Origin: Rhodobacter sp. CZR27
GTDB lineage: Bacteria > Pseudomonadota > Alphaproteobacteria > Rhodobacterales > Rhodobacteraceae
Direction of reading: 5' to 3'
NCBI RefSeq assembly: GCF_002407205.1
Contig: NZ_CP023549.1
Location: 785,001-849,000, forward strand
Length of the DNA: 64,000 bases
Below, in pieces: positions 45,626 to 54,794 of the stretch. Within the stretch, counting starts at the first letter, position 1, and each line of letters begins with the position of its first letter. The translations under genes were made by a program, and so were the position numbers. The notes under the pieces are model-generated. The model saw nothing but the letters and a program-made list of their open reading frames with translations, searched no databases and was not told where the DNA came from.

Positions 45626-45811
45626 TCATGCCCTCGCCAGCGCCGGATCCCGGTAGTCCTCGTTCTTCGTCTGCATCGCCCAGAACTGCCGGGCCATCTT
45701 GTTGGCCAGCGCGATCCCAATCAGCATCTTCGGCTTCGTCGCAATGCGGCTCATCGCTCCGATGATCAAAAGCCGTCGGATCACATTTTGTCCCATTCCT
45801 GCGCCCTCCAT
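45626..45811 (-). pseudogene. IS110-family transposase C-terminal fragment
   Basis: A reverse-strand remnant of about 60 residues (VIRRLLIIGAMSRIATKP; IGIALANKMARQFWAMQTKN; EDYRDPALARA) matching the C-terminal end of IS110 transposases. It differs from the intact IS110 at 45945 and is cut off upstream, so it is an older insertion next to the newer one. Confidence 0.65.
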
Positions 45812-45944
45812 CCGGCTCGAAAGCCTACCTCAGGGCGGACCACTTAGCGTAATCGCGGGTGGCCTTCTGGCCGGCAACGCCGGGGTTTCCCAAAGTGGTC
45901 TTCCACCGATCGGCGTGGTGCCGACAAGATGAAGGAGAACCAGC

Positions 45945-46979
45945 ATGCCGAGCTATGCCGCTCTTGATGTTGCTCAGGAGACGACAGCGATCTGCGTCGT
46001 CGACGACGAGGGGCGCATTTGGGCAGAGAAGAAGGTGCCGACCTGTCCGGATGCAATCACCGACTTCCTGGCGCATGGCGCTCCTGGTCTCGTGCGGGTC
46101 GGAATGGAGACAGGTCCCCTTGCGGTCTGGCTGTGGAACGAGCTGGCGGAGCGGGAAGTGCCCATCATCTGCCTAGATGCGCGTCACGCGAACGCCGCCT
46201 TGAAGATGCGACCCGTGAAGACGGACCGAAACGACGCCGCCGGCCTTGCCCAGATCGTGCGCACCGGCTGGTTCAAGCAGGTGCGCATCAAGAGCCGCAG
46301 CAACTACCAGATCCGTTCGCTGCTCACGGCGCGCGAGATGCTGGTGCGCACGCGCGTCAGGATCGAGAACGAACTTCGGGGGCTTTTGCGGACCTTCGGC
46401 GTGCTGTTCGGCAAGCGCGTCGGCAGCTTCACGCAGCGCGCCGGCGAGATCGTCGCAGGCGAACTCGCCGGCGCGCCCGAGATGCGCCTGGTCGCCGAGA
46501 CGCTGATGAAAGCGCGGGCCTCGATCCTTGACCAGATCAAGGTGCTCGACCGGCGCTTGTCTTCGGTCGCCAGAGCGTCGCCGGTGGTGCGCCTGTTCAT
46601 GACCGCTCCGGGCGTAGGCGCGATCACCGCCTTGTCGGTCGCTTCGGTCTTCGACGATGCATCGCGCTTCAGGCGCTCATCGAGCGCAGGCGCCCATCTC
46701 GGTTTGACACCCCGACGCTACGAGTCGGGCGAGACCAGTCGCAACGGACGCATCTCCAAGCAGGGCAACCAGCTGACCAGAAAGCACCTCTACGAGGCGG
46801 CTACGACCCTGCTGACACGCAACCTGCGCTTCTCAACCCTGAAGGCATGGGGCATGAAGCTGGCCAAAGCGTCAGGCTTCAAGAAGGCACGCGCCGCTGT
46901 TGCCCGCAGGCTCGCCGTCGTCCTCCACGCCATGTGGAAGACAAACACGCCGTTCCACTGGAGCCAGATCGATGGATGA
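45945..46979 (+). CDS. IS110-family (IS1111 group) transposase
   Basis: A 344-residue RNA-guided-type recombinase. The N-terminal RuvC-like DEDD domain shows YAALDVAQETTAICVVDDEG (first Asp), GMETGPLAVWL (Glu), and VKTDRNDAAGLAQIV (two Asp). The C-terminal Tnp20 domain contains FMTAPGVGAITALSVASVF and HLGLTPRRYESGE, followed by RISKQGN with the catalytic-type Ser. ATG 45945 has AAGGAGAACC upstream. Every motif of an active enzyme is present. Confidence 0.9.
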   Translation: MPSYAALDVAQETTAICVVDDEGRIWAEKKVPTCPDAITDFLAHGAPGLVRVGMETGPLAVWLWNELAEREVPIICLDARHANAALKMRPVKTDRNDAAGLAQIVRTGWFKQVRIKSRSNYQIRSLLTAREMLVRTRVRIENELRGLLRTFGVLFGKRVGSFTQRAGEIVAGELAGAPEMRLVAETLMKARASILDQIKVLDRRLSSVARASPVVRLFMTAPGVGAITALSVASVFDDASRFRRSSSAGAHLGLTPRRYESGETSRNGRISKQGNQLTRKHLYEAATTLLTRNLRFSTLKAWGMKLAKASGFKKARAAVARRLAVVLHAMWKTNTPFHWSQIDG

Positions 46980-47222
46980 CGAGCAGGGAGCACGACTGAC
47001 CGAATGACTTCACGGATGCGTCCTGCCGGGACGCGTGGCCAGGATCAGGCCGACCCTCTGAAATGCGGCACCTCCATCAAGACGCAGAGAAGATGACCGC
47101 GAGGACCACTTCGGCCGATCCACCATCCGACGCCACCATGCAGCGACCCCAAAGAGCGATCGACTGCGGAGAGAACCCTGAACCCGGCACAGACGCAGAC
47201 CTGAACCAGAACCCTTGACCAA
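46980..47222 (+). ncRNA. Candidate guide (bridge/seeker) RNA region of the IS1111 element
   Basis: This is a ~243-bp non-coding segment between the transposase stop and the right subterminal repeat. In IS1111 elements the structured guide RNA is encoded downstream of the transposase. I see stretches able to pair (GCGTCCTGCCGGGACGC at about 47017-47033 is a clear short hairpin) but cannot fold the region or define its loops. Assignment rests on family knowledge and position. Confidence 0.4.
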
Positions 47223-47230
47223 CGCGATTA

Positions 47231-47497
47231 GAGAACTTTTCTGGGGGCACACCACCTGAGCAGGCGAAACCCGCCGGATCTCGTCAAAATTTGTCGAACT
47301 TGGGCAGCGGGACCATAGTGGAACAAGTGCTGTCAGGAGGGGCTAGCCAACCCATCATCAGAGACTGCGCGGCTTGAAGAGGGGCGCGGAACTCTGATTT
47401 GAATTAATCTAGTCCGTTAATAGAACGGAAGCATTTCGGCGTTACTGTCACCCAAAGAAGCCCTTTAACATAAACTAAACCTCACTGGAATAAACTG
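47231..47497. other. Low-GC intergenic region upstream of the secreted orphan
   Basis: No gene. Composition becomes AT-rich from about 47395 (GAATTAATCTAGTCCGTTAA), matching the gene that follows, so gene and promoter seem to have arrived together. No promoter assigned with confidence. Confidence 0.3.
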
Positions 47498-47887
47498 ATG
47501 AAAAAATCTTTTCTTGCGGCTACGTCAACTTCCCTCGCCCTGTGCGCATTAACACCTGCCGCCCATGCAACAGATTGGAGCGTCTTTACGCTTGAAGAGC
47601 TACGTACCTTGATGGGGAGAAACAGCTGTCAAGTTATGTTGGATTCAACTGTTTACAACAATAATACATCGTGGGCATGGAACTATCACCATAAATGGGC
47701 GGAGTTCAGCGCAGTTTACTTTGGAAAAAAGGCTTATCACGATCCAAACCAAAGACAGGCTGACCAGAAAATCGAAAGGTTGTCAAATCTGATCTCCGGT
47801 GATAATGAACTTCTGATATCATACTGTATGGGGCACACGCAGGAGCCCGTCTGGAAGGTCTTAGATGCCATTTACGATCGTTCGTGA
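47498..47887 (+). CDS. Small secreted hypothetical protein, low GC
   Basis: A 129-residue protein with a classical Sec signal peptide (MKKSFLAATSTSLALCALTP, cleavage after AHA). The mature ~105 residues (TDWSVFTLEELRTLMGRNSC; NTSWAWNYHHKWAEFSAVYF; ISYCMGHTQEPVWKVLDAIY) contain two Cys that could form a disulfide and many aromatics. I do not recognise it. Base composition and codon use (AAA, TTT and ATA-type codons) are far from the GC-rich host, so it is recently acquired. Two-cysteine secreted proteins of this size include periplasmic immunity or acid-chaperone proteins, but no specific match supports either. Confidence 0.65.
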   Translation: MKKSFLAATSTSLALCALTPAAHATDWSVFTLEELRTLMGRNSCQVMLDSTVYNNNTSWAWNYHHKWAEFSAVYFGKKAYHDPNQRQADQKIERLSNLISGDNELLISYCMGHTQEPVWKVLDAIYDRS

Positions 47888-47939
47888 ATCACCTTTGGCG
47901 GTGAGAGGGGAGGCATGGGCGCGTCACGAGCGCGAATGT

Positions 47940-48135
47940 GGTCTGCCCCATTGATTTGAGTAGCCCGGTTTCAAGCTTAGTGCATGACGGGTTGCGGCGC
48001 CGCGGTTGAGGTAGCCGGCGTAGCGGGTGCGGGTGGCGAAGCCGGCGACCGCACCGCCCGTGGTGCCGGGGACGGTAGCCAAATGCCGAGTGGGGACGCT
48101 CAGTGTTGTACAACTCGATCGCACAACGCCCACGG
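47940..48135 (-). pseudogene. IS3-family remnant (end of orfB and right terminus)
   Basis: On the minus strand the piece CAIELYNTERPHSAFGYRP matches the C-terminal end of IS3/IS481-type integrases (YNxxRPHSALGY). The following decayed sequence runs to a terminus-like GGGGCAGACCACA near 47940. Only the last ~25 recognisable residues remain. It lies between the secreted orphan and the truncated 48452 gene. Confidence 0.55.
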
Positions 48136-48451
48136 GACGGAGTAACGGACGCTTCTCAATCCCTAGCATCCATGGGCAGGTCAGGAGGGCTGCGCGGAGA
48201 AGGTCGACCGGCGGCTCAGGGCTGCTCGGTCCTCGCGCCACGGCACTCTTGAACGGCGGCTTCGGAGGGTTGCGTCGGAATGAACGACCGGCCGCCGCTA
48301 ATTCGGTTCCGGAGGGCCAACTGCTTCGCTGCCGCGGGGCCGTGCGCGGGCTTCTTGTTCACCGCTTCAGGCGGCGAGGCCGGGCTTGCCTGCCGCGCGC
48401 GACGGTCCTACGCAGGATGCCGAGGCTCGGGACGGGAGGAGGCAGGCGACG
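48136..48451. repeat. Decayed dispersed repeat and leader of the 48452 gene
   Basis: About 48190-48295 is a third copy, in reverse orientation, of the degenerate repeat seen at 19060-19215 and 30540-30725; its reverse strand reads CCGTTCAAGAGTGCC, then GCGAGGACCGAGCAGCCCTGA. No gene is supported, although open frames cross it. Confidence 0.4.
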
Positions 48452-48946
48452 GTGAAACACGGGCACGATCTCGGCGGCATCATCGCCTTTGCTCACCGCG
48501 AAGAGGAGTGGGCCGCGCGGCTGGCCGCGGTGGTCGACGAGCACTTCCTGCCCGCGCTCGAGGAATTCGACCTCGACTTCGACGACCTGACGGAGATTTT
48601 CGGCGAGGACCTGCCCTGGACGCTTTGGGGATGCGCCTTCGAGGACTTCCTCAGCCGCCGCTGGGAGCCGGACGGCCCGACCGTCGTCGACGTCTACCTC
48701 AAGCGCCGCGGCTGGTCGGAGAAGGTCCTGAACCGCGCCTACATCGAGGGCCTCCGCGACGCCCACGTCAGCCTGCACGAGGTCAGCGACGTGGTCCCCG
48801 GCCAGAGCATGGCGCTGCGCGACCTCCTGACCGGCGGCGAACCGGTGACGGTGCGCGAGAAAAGCGCGACGCGGTCGCTCAAGCAGTGGGACCGGATCGT
48901 GGCCCGGGTTGTGCCGGTCCGCGGCTCTGTTGCACAAATCAGCTGA
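48452..48946 (+). pseudogene. Hypothetical acidic protein cut off by the IS903-like element
   Basis: From GTG 48452 (with GGGAGGAGGC upstream) the frame encodes about 157 native residues up to 48922, then seven residues of IS sequence before a stop. The protein is acidic and helical (EEFDLDFDDLTEIFGEDLPW; VVDVYLKRRGWSEKVLNRAY) with no known domain that I recognise. The sequence is continuous and uses host-like codons, so it was a real gene before insertion. Its 3' part is not found after the IS: the right flank is an unrelated integrase fragment, showing that a deletion accompanied or followed insertion. Confidence 0.55.
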
Positions 48947-49974
48947 AGGCCGAGGTTTCCCTTTTCCCGGGCATACCTATCCCGCGACCTCTGTGATGGG
49001 CGTGCCGAACGCAGTGAAGCCGTTGAGCACGGCAACCCTGACCTGGAACTCTGCGACCTGACGGTCGAAGTCTCGGGCGGACAGTCGCTGCCCGAGCAGC
49101 TTGATGCAGTGCATCTTGGTCTCTGCGCGGCTTCGGCGGTGATACCCGCTCCATCGTCGCCAGATGGTCCTACCAACGCGCTTCGAAGTGCGCAGGATTT
49201 CGTTGCGCGCGATGGCACCGGGGGTGTCGGGCTTCCAGGGCTTGGCGTTCTTGCGGGGCGGGATGATTGCGGCGGCACCGCGCGCGGCGATGGCATCGTG
49301 GCACTTGCGGGTGTCGAAGGCGCCGTCGGCGGTGACGCTGGCGATCTCCTGCTGGGGCGGGATCTGGTCCAGCAGCTCGGGCAGCATGGGCGCATCGCCT
49401 ACGTCGCTGGTGGTGAACTCCGCCGCCCGGATTTCCAGTGTTTTCTCGTCGATACCGATGTGGACCTTGCGCCAGACGCGCCGTTTCGCGCCGCCGTGCT
49501 TTCGGGCGTTCCACTCGCCTTCACCCTCGACCTTGATCCCGGTGCTGTCGATCAGCAGGTGTAGCGGCTCATCCGAGCCGCGGTATGGAATGTTCACTTT
49601 CAAGGCCTTCTGCCGTCGCGACAGCGTGCTGAAGTCCGGAACGGCCCAGTCCAGGCCGACCAGCCGCAACAGGCTTTCGACGAACCCGGTCGTCTGACGG
49701 AGCGCCATTCCGAACAGCACCTTCATCGTCAGACAGGTCTGGATGGCAGCGTCGCTGTAGTCAGGCTGCCGCCCGCGCTTGCCAGTCGGCGTGGCCTCCC
49801 AGGTCATCGAAGGGTCGAACCAGATGGTGAACGAGCCGCGGCGCTTGAGCGCTTCGTTGTAGGCCGGCCAGTTCCTGGTCTTGTAGCTTGGGGGTGTCGG
49901 TCTGCTCATGACGCCCAGCTATCACGCTGGATCCATGAGATGAATCCCTCTATGGCAATTTGTGCAACAGAGCC
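48923..49974 (-). mobile_element. IS5-family element, IS903 type, complete
   Basis: A 1052-bp element with near-perfect terminal inverted repeats (GGCTCTGTTGCACAAAT at 48923; the same read inward from 49974). Flanks do not share the 9-bp duplication typical of this group (CCGGTCCGC on the left, ATCCCGAGA on the right), so one side was lost by deletion after insertion. Confidence 0.88.
48977..49909 (-). CDS. IS903-type DDE transposase
   Basis: A 310-residue IS5-family transposase (MSRPTPPSYKTRNWPAYNEA). The catalytic triad is visible as HLLIDSTGIKVEG (Asp), SVTADGAFDTRKCHDAI (Asp) and RSRAETKMHCIKLLG (Glu). The frame is intact and both element ends are present, so it may still transpose. The copies at 58405-60544 belong to a related but different subgroup. 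Confidence 0.92.
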   Translation of the reverse strand: MSRPTPPSYKTRNWPAYNEALKRRGSFTIWFDPSMTWEATPTGKRGRQPDYSDAAIQTCLTMKVLFGMALRQTTGFVESLLRLVGLDWAVPDFSTLSRRQKALKVNIPYRGSDEPLHLLIDSTGIKVEGEGEWNARKHGGAKRRVWRKVHIGIDEKTLEIRAAEFTTSDVGDAPMLPELLDQIPPQQEIASVTADGAFDTRKCHDAIAARGAAAIIPPRKNAKPWKPDTPGAIARNEILRTSKRVGRTIWRRWSGYHRRSRAETKMHCIKLLGQRLSARDFDRQVAEFQVRVAVLNGFTAFGTPITEVAG

Positions 49975-50273
49975 ATCCCGAGATGATCGGCCTCGAGTTC
50001 CTGTGGCCGAGCCGGATCCATGGCAGCCCGCACCTGTCGACCCGGCAGTATGCGCGGATCGTCAGGGGCTGGGTCACGTCGCTCGGCCTGGAGCCGAGCG
50101 CCTACGGCACCCATTCGATGCGGAGAACCAAGGTGGCGCAGATCTACAAGAAGACGGGCAACCTCCGGGCGGTGCAACTGCTTTTGGGCCATACGAAGAT
50201 GGACAGCACTGTGCGCTACCTCGGCGTCGACATCGAGGACGCGCTGTCCCTGTCGGAGGGGATCGACCTGTAG
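49975..50273 (+). pseudogene. Tyrosine recombinase (phage-type integrase), C-terminal fragment
   Basis: About 98 residues of an integrase remain, from the IS903 border to the stop at 50273. The catalytic HxxR is GTHSMRRTK, followed by LRAVQLLLGHTKMDSTVRYL with the second His and the Tyr nucleophile (RYL). The N-terminal arm-binding part and the first catalytic Arg are missing, replaced by the IS903. It marks an old integrative element at this site. Confidence 0.75.
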
Positions 50274-50417
50274 CCACCGCGCCGACCGGCATCTTCAGTG
50301 CCGGTCGGCCCAGAGCCGCTGATCAGCCCTTCCAAACTCTCGCGCCACACCTGCCGTTCATGTTCCCCGCAGCGAAGCCGACGCCGCGGTGTCCGATGTG
50401 GGGCGAGGCGGACATTT

Positions 50418-50434
50418 ACTACCACTGTGGTAGT
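50418..50434. promoter_or_regulatory. 17-bp palindrome upstream of the methyltransferase gene
   Basis: ACTACCA-CTG-TGGTAGT is a perfect inverted repeat (arms 50418-50424 and 50428-50434) that ends 30 bp before ATG 50464. Size and position fit a dimeric repressor operator overlapping the promoter. No regulator gene lies beside it. Confidence 0.45.
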
Positions 50435-50463
50435 TTAGATCCAGCCACCGAAGGGTTCCGCGG

Positions 50464-51315
50464 ATGAATGTCAATCAGGCGCAGGAAGACTACTGGACGT
50501 CTCTGGCCGGATTGACGTGGATCCAGCACGAGCGCGTACTCGACGCCGCCATGGCAGGAATGCTGGACGTCATGCTCAACGCCGCCAACATCTCTCCGAG
50601 CGATCGTATCCTCGACATCGGATGCGGCACCGGCGCCAGCACGGTCGGTGCATCACGGCGGGCGCCGAATGGCCATGTGCTTGGCCTGGACATCTCAAGG
50701 CCTCTTCTTGACCGCGCGTCCGCCCGTGCCCGGGAAGAAGGCATCGGCAACGCTTCTTTCTTGGTTGCCGACGCACAGACGCATCGCTTCGCAGGGCCTG
50801 CATTCGACGTGCTTATCTCCCGGATCGGCATGAGTTTCTTCGCGGACCCGGTGTCGGCGTTGAAGAATCTTGCGTCCGCGCTGGTGGACGGCGGCCGGAT
50901 GGCCTTTATCTGCTGGGCTGCGGCGGAGCAGAATCCCTGGTTTCAGATCCCGAAGCAGGCGGCCGAAGCGAGACTGGGCGCAGGTCCGGCAGCCGATCCT
51001 TGCGCGCCGGGACCGACCGCCTTCCAGGACACCCGTTATGTCACGGCGCTCATGGCTCGGGCCGGTCTCTCGGACGTCGATGCGAAGGTCCTGGAGATAT
51101 GGCTGAACCCGCCGAATGGCGCGCAAGGTGCCGCCCTTGCGGCAAGTCGCGTGGGGCCAGCGGCGCGCATCATCAAGGCGCGTCAGGGAAACGAAGCCGA
51201 TGCCCATGCGATCGAACACAGCGTAGCGGAAGGGTTCTACCAGTTCGAGCATGAGGGTAAACTGCGCGTTCCAGCTATCGTTAATCTCTTTACCTGCCGC
51301 GCCCAGGCGAGCTAG
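50464..51315 (+). CDS. SAM-dependent methyltransferase, class I
   Basis: A 283-residue protein with a Rossmann-fold methyltransferase core. Motif I is RILDIGCGTGAST (residues ~49-61), followed by GHVLGLDISRPLLDRA with the acidic ribose-binding residue, and SFLVADAQTHRF. The C-terminal ~120 residues are helical (PNGAQGAALAASRVGPAARI) and probably bind the acceptor. It is of the UbiE/COQ5-like type that methylates small molecules; substrate unknown. A perfect palindrome 30 bp upstream suggests regulation. It is a single-gene unit between an integrase relic and the MCP gene. Confidence 0.82.
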   Translation: MNVNQAQEDYWTSLAGLTWIQHERVLDAAMAGMLDVMLNAANISPSDRILDIGCGTGASTVGASRRAPNGHVLGLDISRPLLDRASARAREEGIGNASFLVADAQTHRFAGPAFDVLISRIGMSFFADPVSALKNLASALVDGGRMAFICWAAAEQNPWFQIPKQAAEARLGAGPAADPCAPGPTAFQDTRYVTALMARAGLSDVDAKVLEIWLNPPNGAQGAALAASRVGPAARIIKARQGNEADAHAIEHSVAEGFYQFEHEGKLRVPAIVNLFTCRAQAS

Positions 51316-51710
51316 ACCTTTGCTTCGTACTGTTGGGCACGACGGATGGGCGTGGTTGCTATCCCTCAGAGCAACATGCTGCCAAGTTTGGATCGGTGGC
51401 TCTGGCAATCTTGCCGTCGATCTGCGGCCATACGCGCATCCGGCCCCTTGCGGAGGATCAGCACGACAGCCGGCTAATCGGAAGCGGCCGCTGAGAGGGC
51501 GCCGCGAATACCCAGGGCCATGATCTCAGTTGCTGCTCGAGATTCGTCAGGGAGCGCAACGGTCGATTTGTCCGATGTCGTCGCCGATCGTAGGTGCGAG
51601 ACCTGAGGCATCATACGGACTCATGCGCGGCTGGATGGTGAACTCGCCGCGCCACGGGCCGTGGCTCTCGAGGCCCAGTCGTGCATGAGGTCGCCCCGAC
51701 GATGCCATGA
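51316..51710. other. Intergenic stretch after the methyltransferase
   Basis: About 400 bp with no supported gene and no terminator hairpin followed by T residues that I can point to. Confidence 0.3.
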
Positions 51711-53770
51711 TCAGAGGTCACGGACCATCGCGGCGAAGTCGGTCACGGCCCGCGTCCATGCCAGCCGCGGCGGCGCCCATCGTCTCCATCTCGGCCGTCA
51801 GCCCCGTCCCGGTTGCGGCAGCATCGGCCGAGGCCTCCTCGACGCCGGCGATCCCGTGATCGACGCGGGACACGCGCTCTGCCGTGTCAGCCAAGCGCGA
51901 GGCGATCTCGGCCGCGACGCCGCCCTGCTGTCCGGCCGCGACGGAGATCAGCCGCGCCTGCGCCTGCACTTGCCCGACCGCCTCGACAATGCCGCGCACT
52001 GCCGCGCCATTGGCCTCGACCGCGCCCGTCACCGCCCCCACCTCGGCCGCGATCTCGCCGGTGGAACTGGTGGTCAGCGCGGCAAGCTTGCGCACCTCTT
52101 CGGCCACCACGGCAAAGCCGCGGCCCGCCTCGCCTGCCCGTGCCGCTTCAACCGCGGCATTCAGCGCCAGAAGGTCGGTCTTGCGCGCGATCCCCTCGAT
52201 GAATGCCACCACACCGCGGATGCGGCCGGTGGCGCTTTCCAGCGCCTCGAGCGAGGCCTGCGCCGCGCCGGTTCGCGCGGTCGTCTCCTCGATCAGGCGG
52301 CTGGTGCGGATCACGCCCTGCACCACCTCCTGCACCGAGGCCGACATCTCCTCGACCGCCGAGGCAACGGTCGCGACATTGGTGGAGGCGATCCCCGAGC
52401 TTTCCCGCACCTGCCGGATCTGCCGGCCGCTCTCCTCGGCGTTCACCACCATCTTCTCGGCCGCCGCCGCCGCCCGGGTCGAGGCCGTCCGCAGCGCCTC
52501 GACCGCGCGGCCGGCATGATCCTCGATACTGCGCGACAGCCGGCGGATCGGCCGGATCAGCCAGGCCGAGACCAGAAGCCCCGCGATCAGGATCAGCCCC
52601 GCCCAGGCCGCCGCCGTCACCCCCGCGCTTCGAAGCGCCGCGCGCGCCTCTGCGAAGGCTTCCTCGGCCGCGATCTCGGACACGATCCCCCAGGTCATCC
52701 CGCCGATCCGGACGGGCCGCACCGCGGCCACCATCTGCTGGCCGCCATAATTGGCGCCTTCCAGGCGTTCCGCCTTGCCTGCCAGTGCGGCCGCGACCAC
52801 CGGCCCCGCCACCGGCGCCCCGACCTCAAGCCCGGCCGCCAGCCGCGGGATCGAGCGCAAACGCCCGTCCGCCCCCACCAGGTAGCCGTCCGAGGTCTCG
52901 AACCGGCCGAGCTTGCGGCGCATGATCTCGTTCAGGGGCTCGATCGGGATCTGAAAGGCAAGGATGCCGGCCAGCGCGCCATCCTTTTGCAGCGGCAGCA
53001 GGATGAAGCCTGCATGCGTGTTGTAGGAGGGCGCGTAGGGCTCGAAATCGGCGATCAGCACTGGCTCGCGCCCGCCTTCCTTCGCCATCGCCTGCGCGGC
53101 CCGGGCGAAGGCGCTGTCGCGGTAGGGGCCGGAAAAGAGCGAGGTGGCGAAATCGGTCTCCTTGAAGACCGAGTAGAGGATGGTGCCGCTCTCGGGCTCG
53201 ATCAGGAACAGGTCGTACAAGCCGAAGCGTTCCAGATAGCCCCGCAGGAACGGATGATGCCGGCGGTGGGCGGCGGAATAGGCGCTGCCGTCGCCGGCAT
53301 CGTCCAGCCGGTGCTTGTCGCCCACGGGCTTGGGATTGGCCGAGACATAGAGATGCTGGAGCCGCCGCGCCCCCTCGTCGAGCGCCATCCAGGCCGCCTG
53401 CGCCCCGGGCTCCGCGTCGCGCGTCTTTTGCAGCTGCAGGTCGTAACGTTCGGTCAGCCGCGCCTCGTCGACCCGGAAGGTGGGGTCGGCCAGAAGCCCG
53501 GCCCGGCCGCGGGCGAACTCATCGAGGGCTGCAAGTGTGGCGGGATTGTCGGCGAGGCTCTCGCCGATCCAGCGTCGCGAACCAGGTCTGGACCTGCGTC
53601 TCCTTCATGTCGCTGGCGAGTTCCAGTTCCGCCTCGACCGATGCCTGCGCGGCCTCCTGAAAGCGCGCGGTGTCGAGCGTCAGGATGGCCGCGGCGGGCA
53701 GAAGCCCCGCCAGCAACAGCGCCAGCGTGATCTTGACGCGAAACCGGAAGATCGAGGCCAGAGCACGCAT
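51711..53770 (-). pseudogene. Methyl-accepting chemotaxis protein with two frameshifts
   Basis: The gene starts at ATG 53770 with a membrane anchor (ITLALLLAGLLPAAAILTLD). A frameshift near 53575 joins KETQVQTWF to [20 protein letters not shown]. The large middle frame carries a periplasmic Cache-like sensor region ([33 protein letters not shown]), a second membrane helix ([19 protein letters not shown]), a HAMP-like linker and the signalling hairpin [40 protein letters not shown] second shift near 51745 (an extra G after GACGCG) removes the expected tail [11 protein letters not shown], whose TGA is at 51711. MCPs relay stimuli to CheA. Two shifts suggest decay, or sequence errors. Confidence 0.75.
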
Positions 53771-54245
53771 GCAACCCCCGGGCGCTTGCCATCAAAGGAA
53801 GCGGCACTGATACAGCGGGAAACGGGCGCGGCAAGGGCACCATTAAAATGGATGGGGTTTTGGGGCGCATAAGGCTGCAAGATCGGCCGCCGGACTGACT
53901 GTCATGCCGGCAAGAGTACGCTTTGGTGGGAAGACCTCCCTTGCGCTGAGGCTGCGGCAAGGACCGATTTCCGCCCTGTTGCATAGAAGGGTTGCAGCGG
54001 ACAAGGTCGGTCTCTGCGCACCTTGAGAACACATGGTTGCTGCGGTGCGGCATCAAGAACCATCCGTGCGGGCTTGCCATCGCTTTCCGGGTTGCCGAGT
54101 GGCGCTTTCTCCTCTTCAACCGCGGTCGGCAACAGGTAGTCGCGCATAAATCCGGTTACAGGTCTCGGCGTTCCCGCAGCATCCTGTTGATCGCTTTCAG
54201 CAGGATCTGGCCAGTTCCCGCGAAGAGGAGGGCGTCTGCTTAAAC
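53771..54245. other. Intergenic stretch
   Basis: About 475 bp without a supported gene. The first part holds the MCP promoter region on the minus strand. A minus-strand frame from about 54370 (MRDYLLPTAVEEEKAPLGNP inside it) shows no family similarity. Confidence 0.3.
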
Positions 54246-54737
54246 GTGCATTACGACCACTACCTGCGTGCAGACTTGCCCCGGCCGCTCTCGCTGACGA
54301 TCGGTCTGTTCTGCGCCGAGATCGTACTGGTCGTCCTGCTCGCGCTTTCCCTCTTCGGCCTGGCACTGGTTTTTCGCGCCGAGAGCAACGCGCACAGCAT
54401 GTCCTCCACCCTCGACAAGTATGCCGCGCGCACGCTGGAGGTTGCGGAACTGGTGTCCGAGGAAGCCCGCGATCACATCGAGCGGAGAGGCTCGGTGGAG
54501 GGCCTGGATCAGGACAGACCGGCGCACGTCCGCTTCGCGCAGGAAGCGGCCGCCGCGCTCAGGAAGACGCGCTTCGCGCGGCCGATTCAGCCGGCCCATT
54601 GCTGCCGTTCACAAGGACATCGGTCGAATGACCGTGTAGGGGCAGTCATCCAACTCACAACCGGTTTGCGCATTGAACGCACCGCGCGGGTGCGCTCGCA
54701 TCGGAAGCAAGCATGCCTCACGTATGAAATGTCGTAA
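54246..54737 (+). CDS. Hypothetical membrane protein, possibly truncated
   Basis: A 163-residue ORF. Residues ~14-44 form one strong transmembrane helix (LTIGLFCAEIVLVVLLALSL), followed by a polar helical part (LDKYAARTLEVAELVSEEAR). From about residue 118 on the sequence loses coding character (PIQPAHCCRSQGHRSNDRVG), so the original C-terminus was probably lost and the frame runs on by chance. The N-terminus would fit a membrane-anchored sensor or LytTR-type regulator, but no such domain is left. Confidence 0.45.
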   Translation: MHYDHYLRADLPRPLSLTIGLFCAEIVLVVLLALSLFGLALVFRAESNAHSMSSTLDKYAARTLEVAELVSEEARDHIERRGSVEGLDQDRPAHVRFAQEAAAALRKTRFARPIQPAHCCRSQGHRSNDRVGAVIQLTTGLRIERTARVRSHRKQACLTYEMS

Positions 54738-54794
54738 TGCCCACAATCCCCCGATCGACATGTGCAAGTATCCCCAGACCGGGAGGAAGCACCA

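Larger units (their letters stand above)
45850..47230 (+). mobile_element. IS110-family element, IS1111 type
   Basis: A 1.38-kb element around an intact transposase. An 8-bp subterminal inverted repeat, TAATCGCG (45850-45857) and CGCGATTA (47223-47230), frames it; such subterminal repeats mark the IS1111 subgroup of IS110. The exact ends lie a few bases outside these repeats. No target duplication is expected. The long non-coding right side (about 240 bp) fits the place where IS1111 elements encode their guide RNA. Confidence 0.7.
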
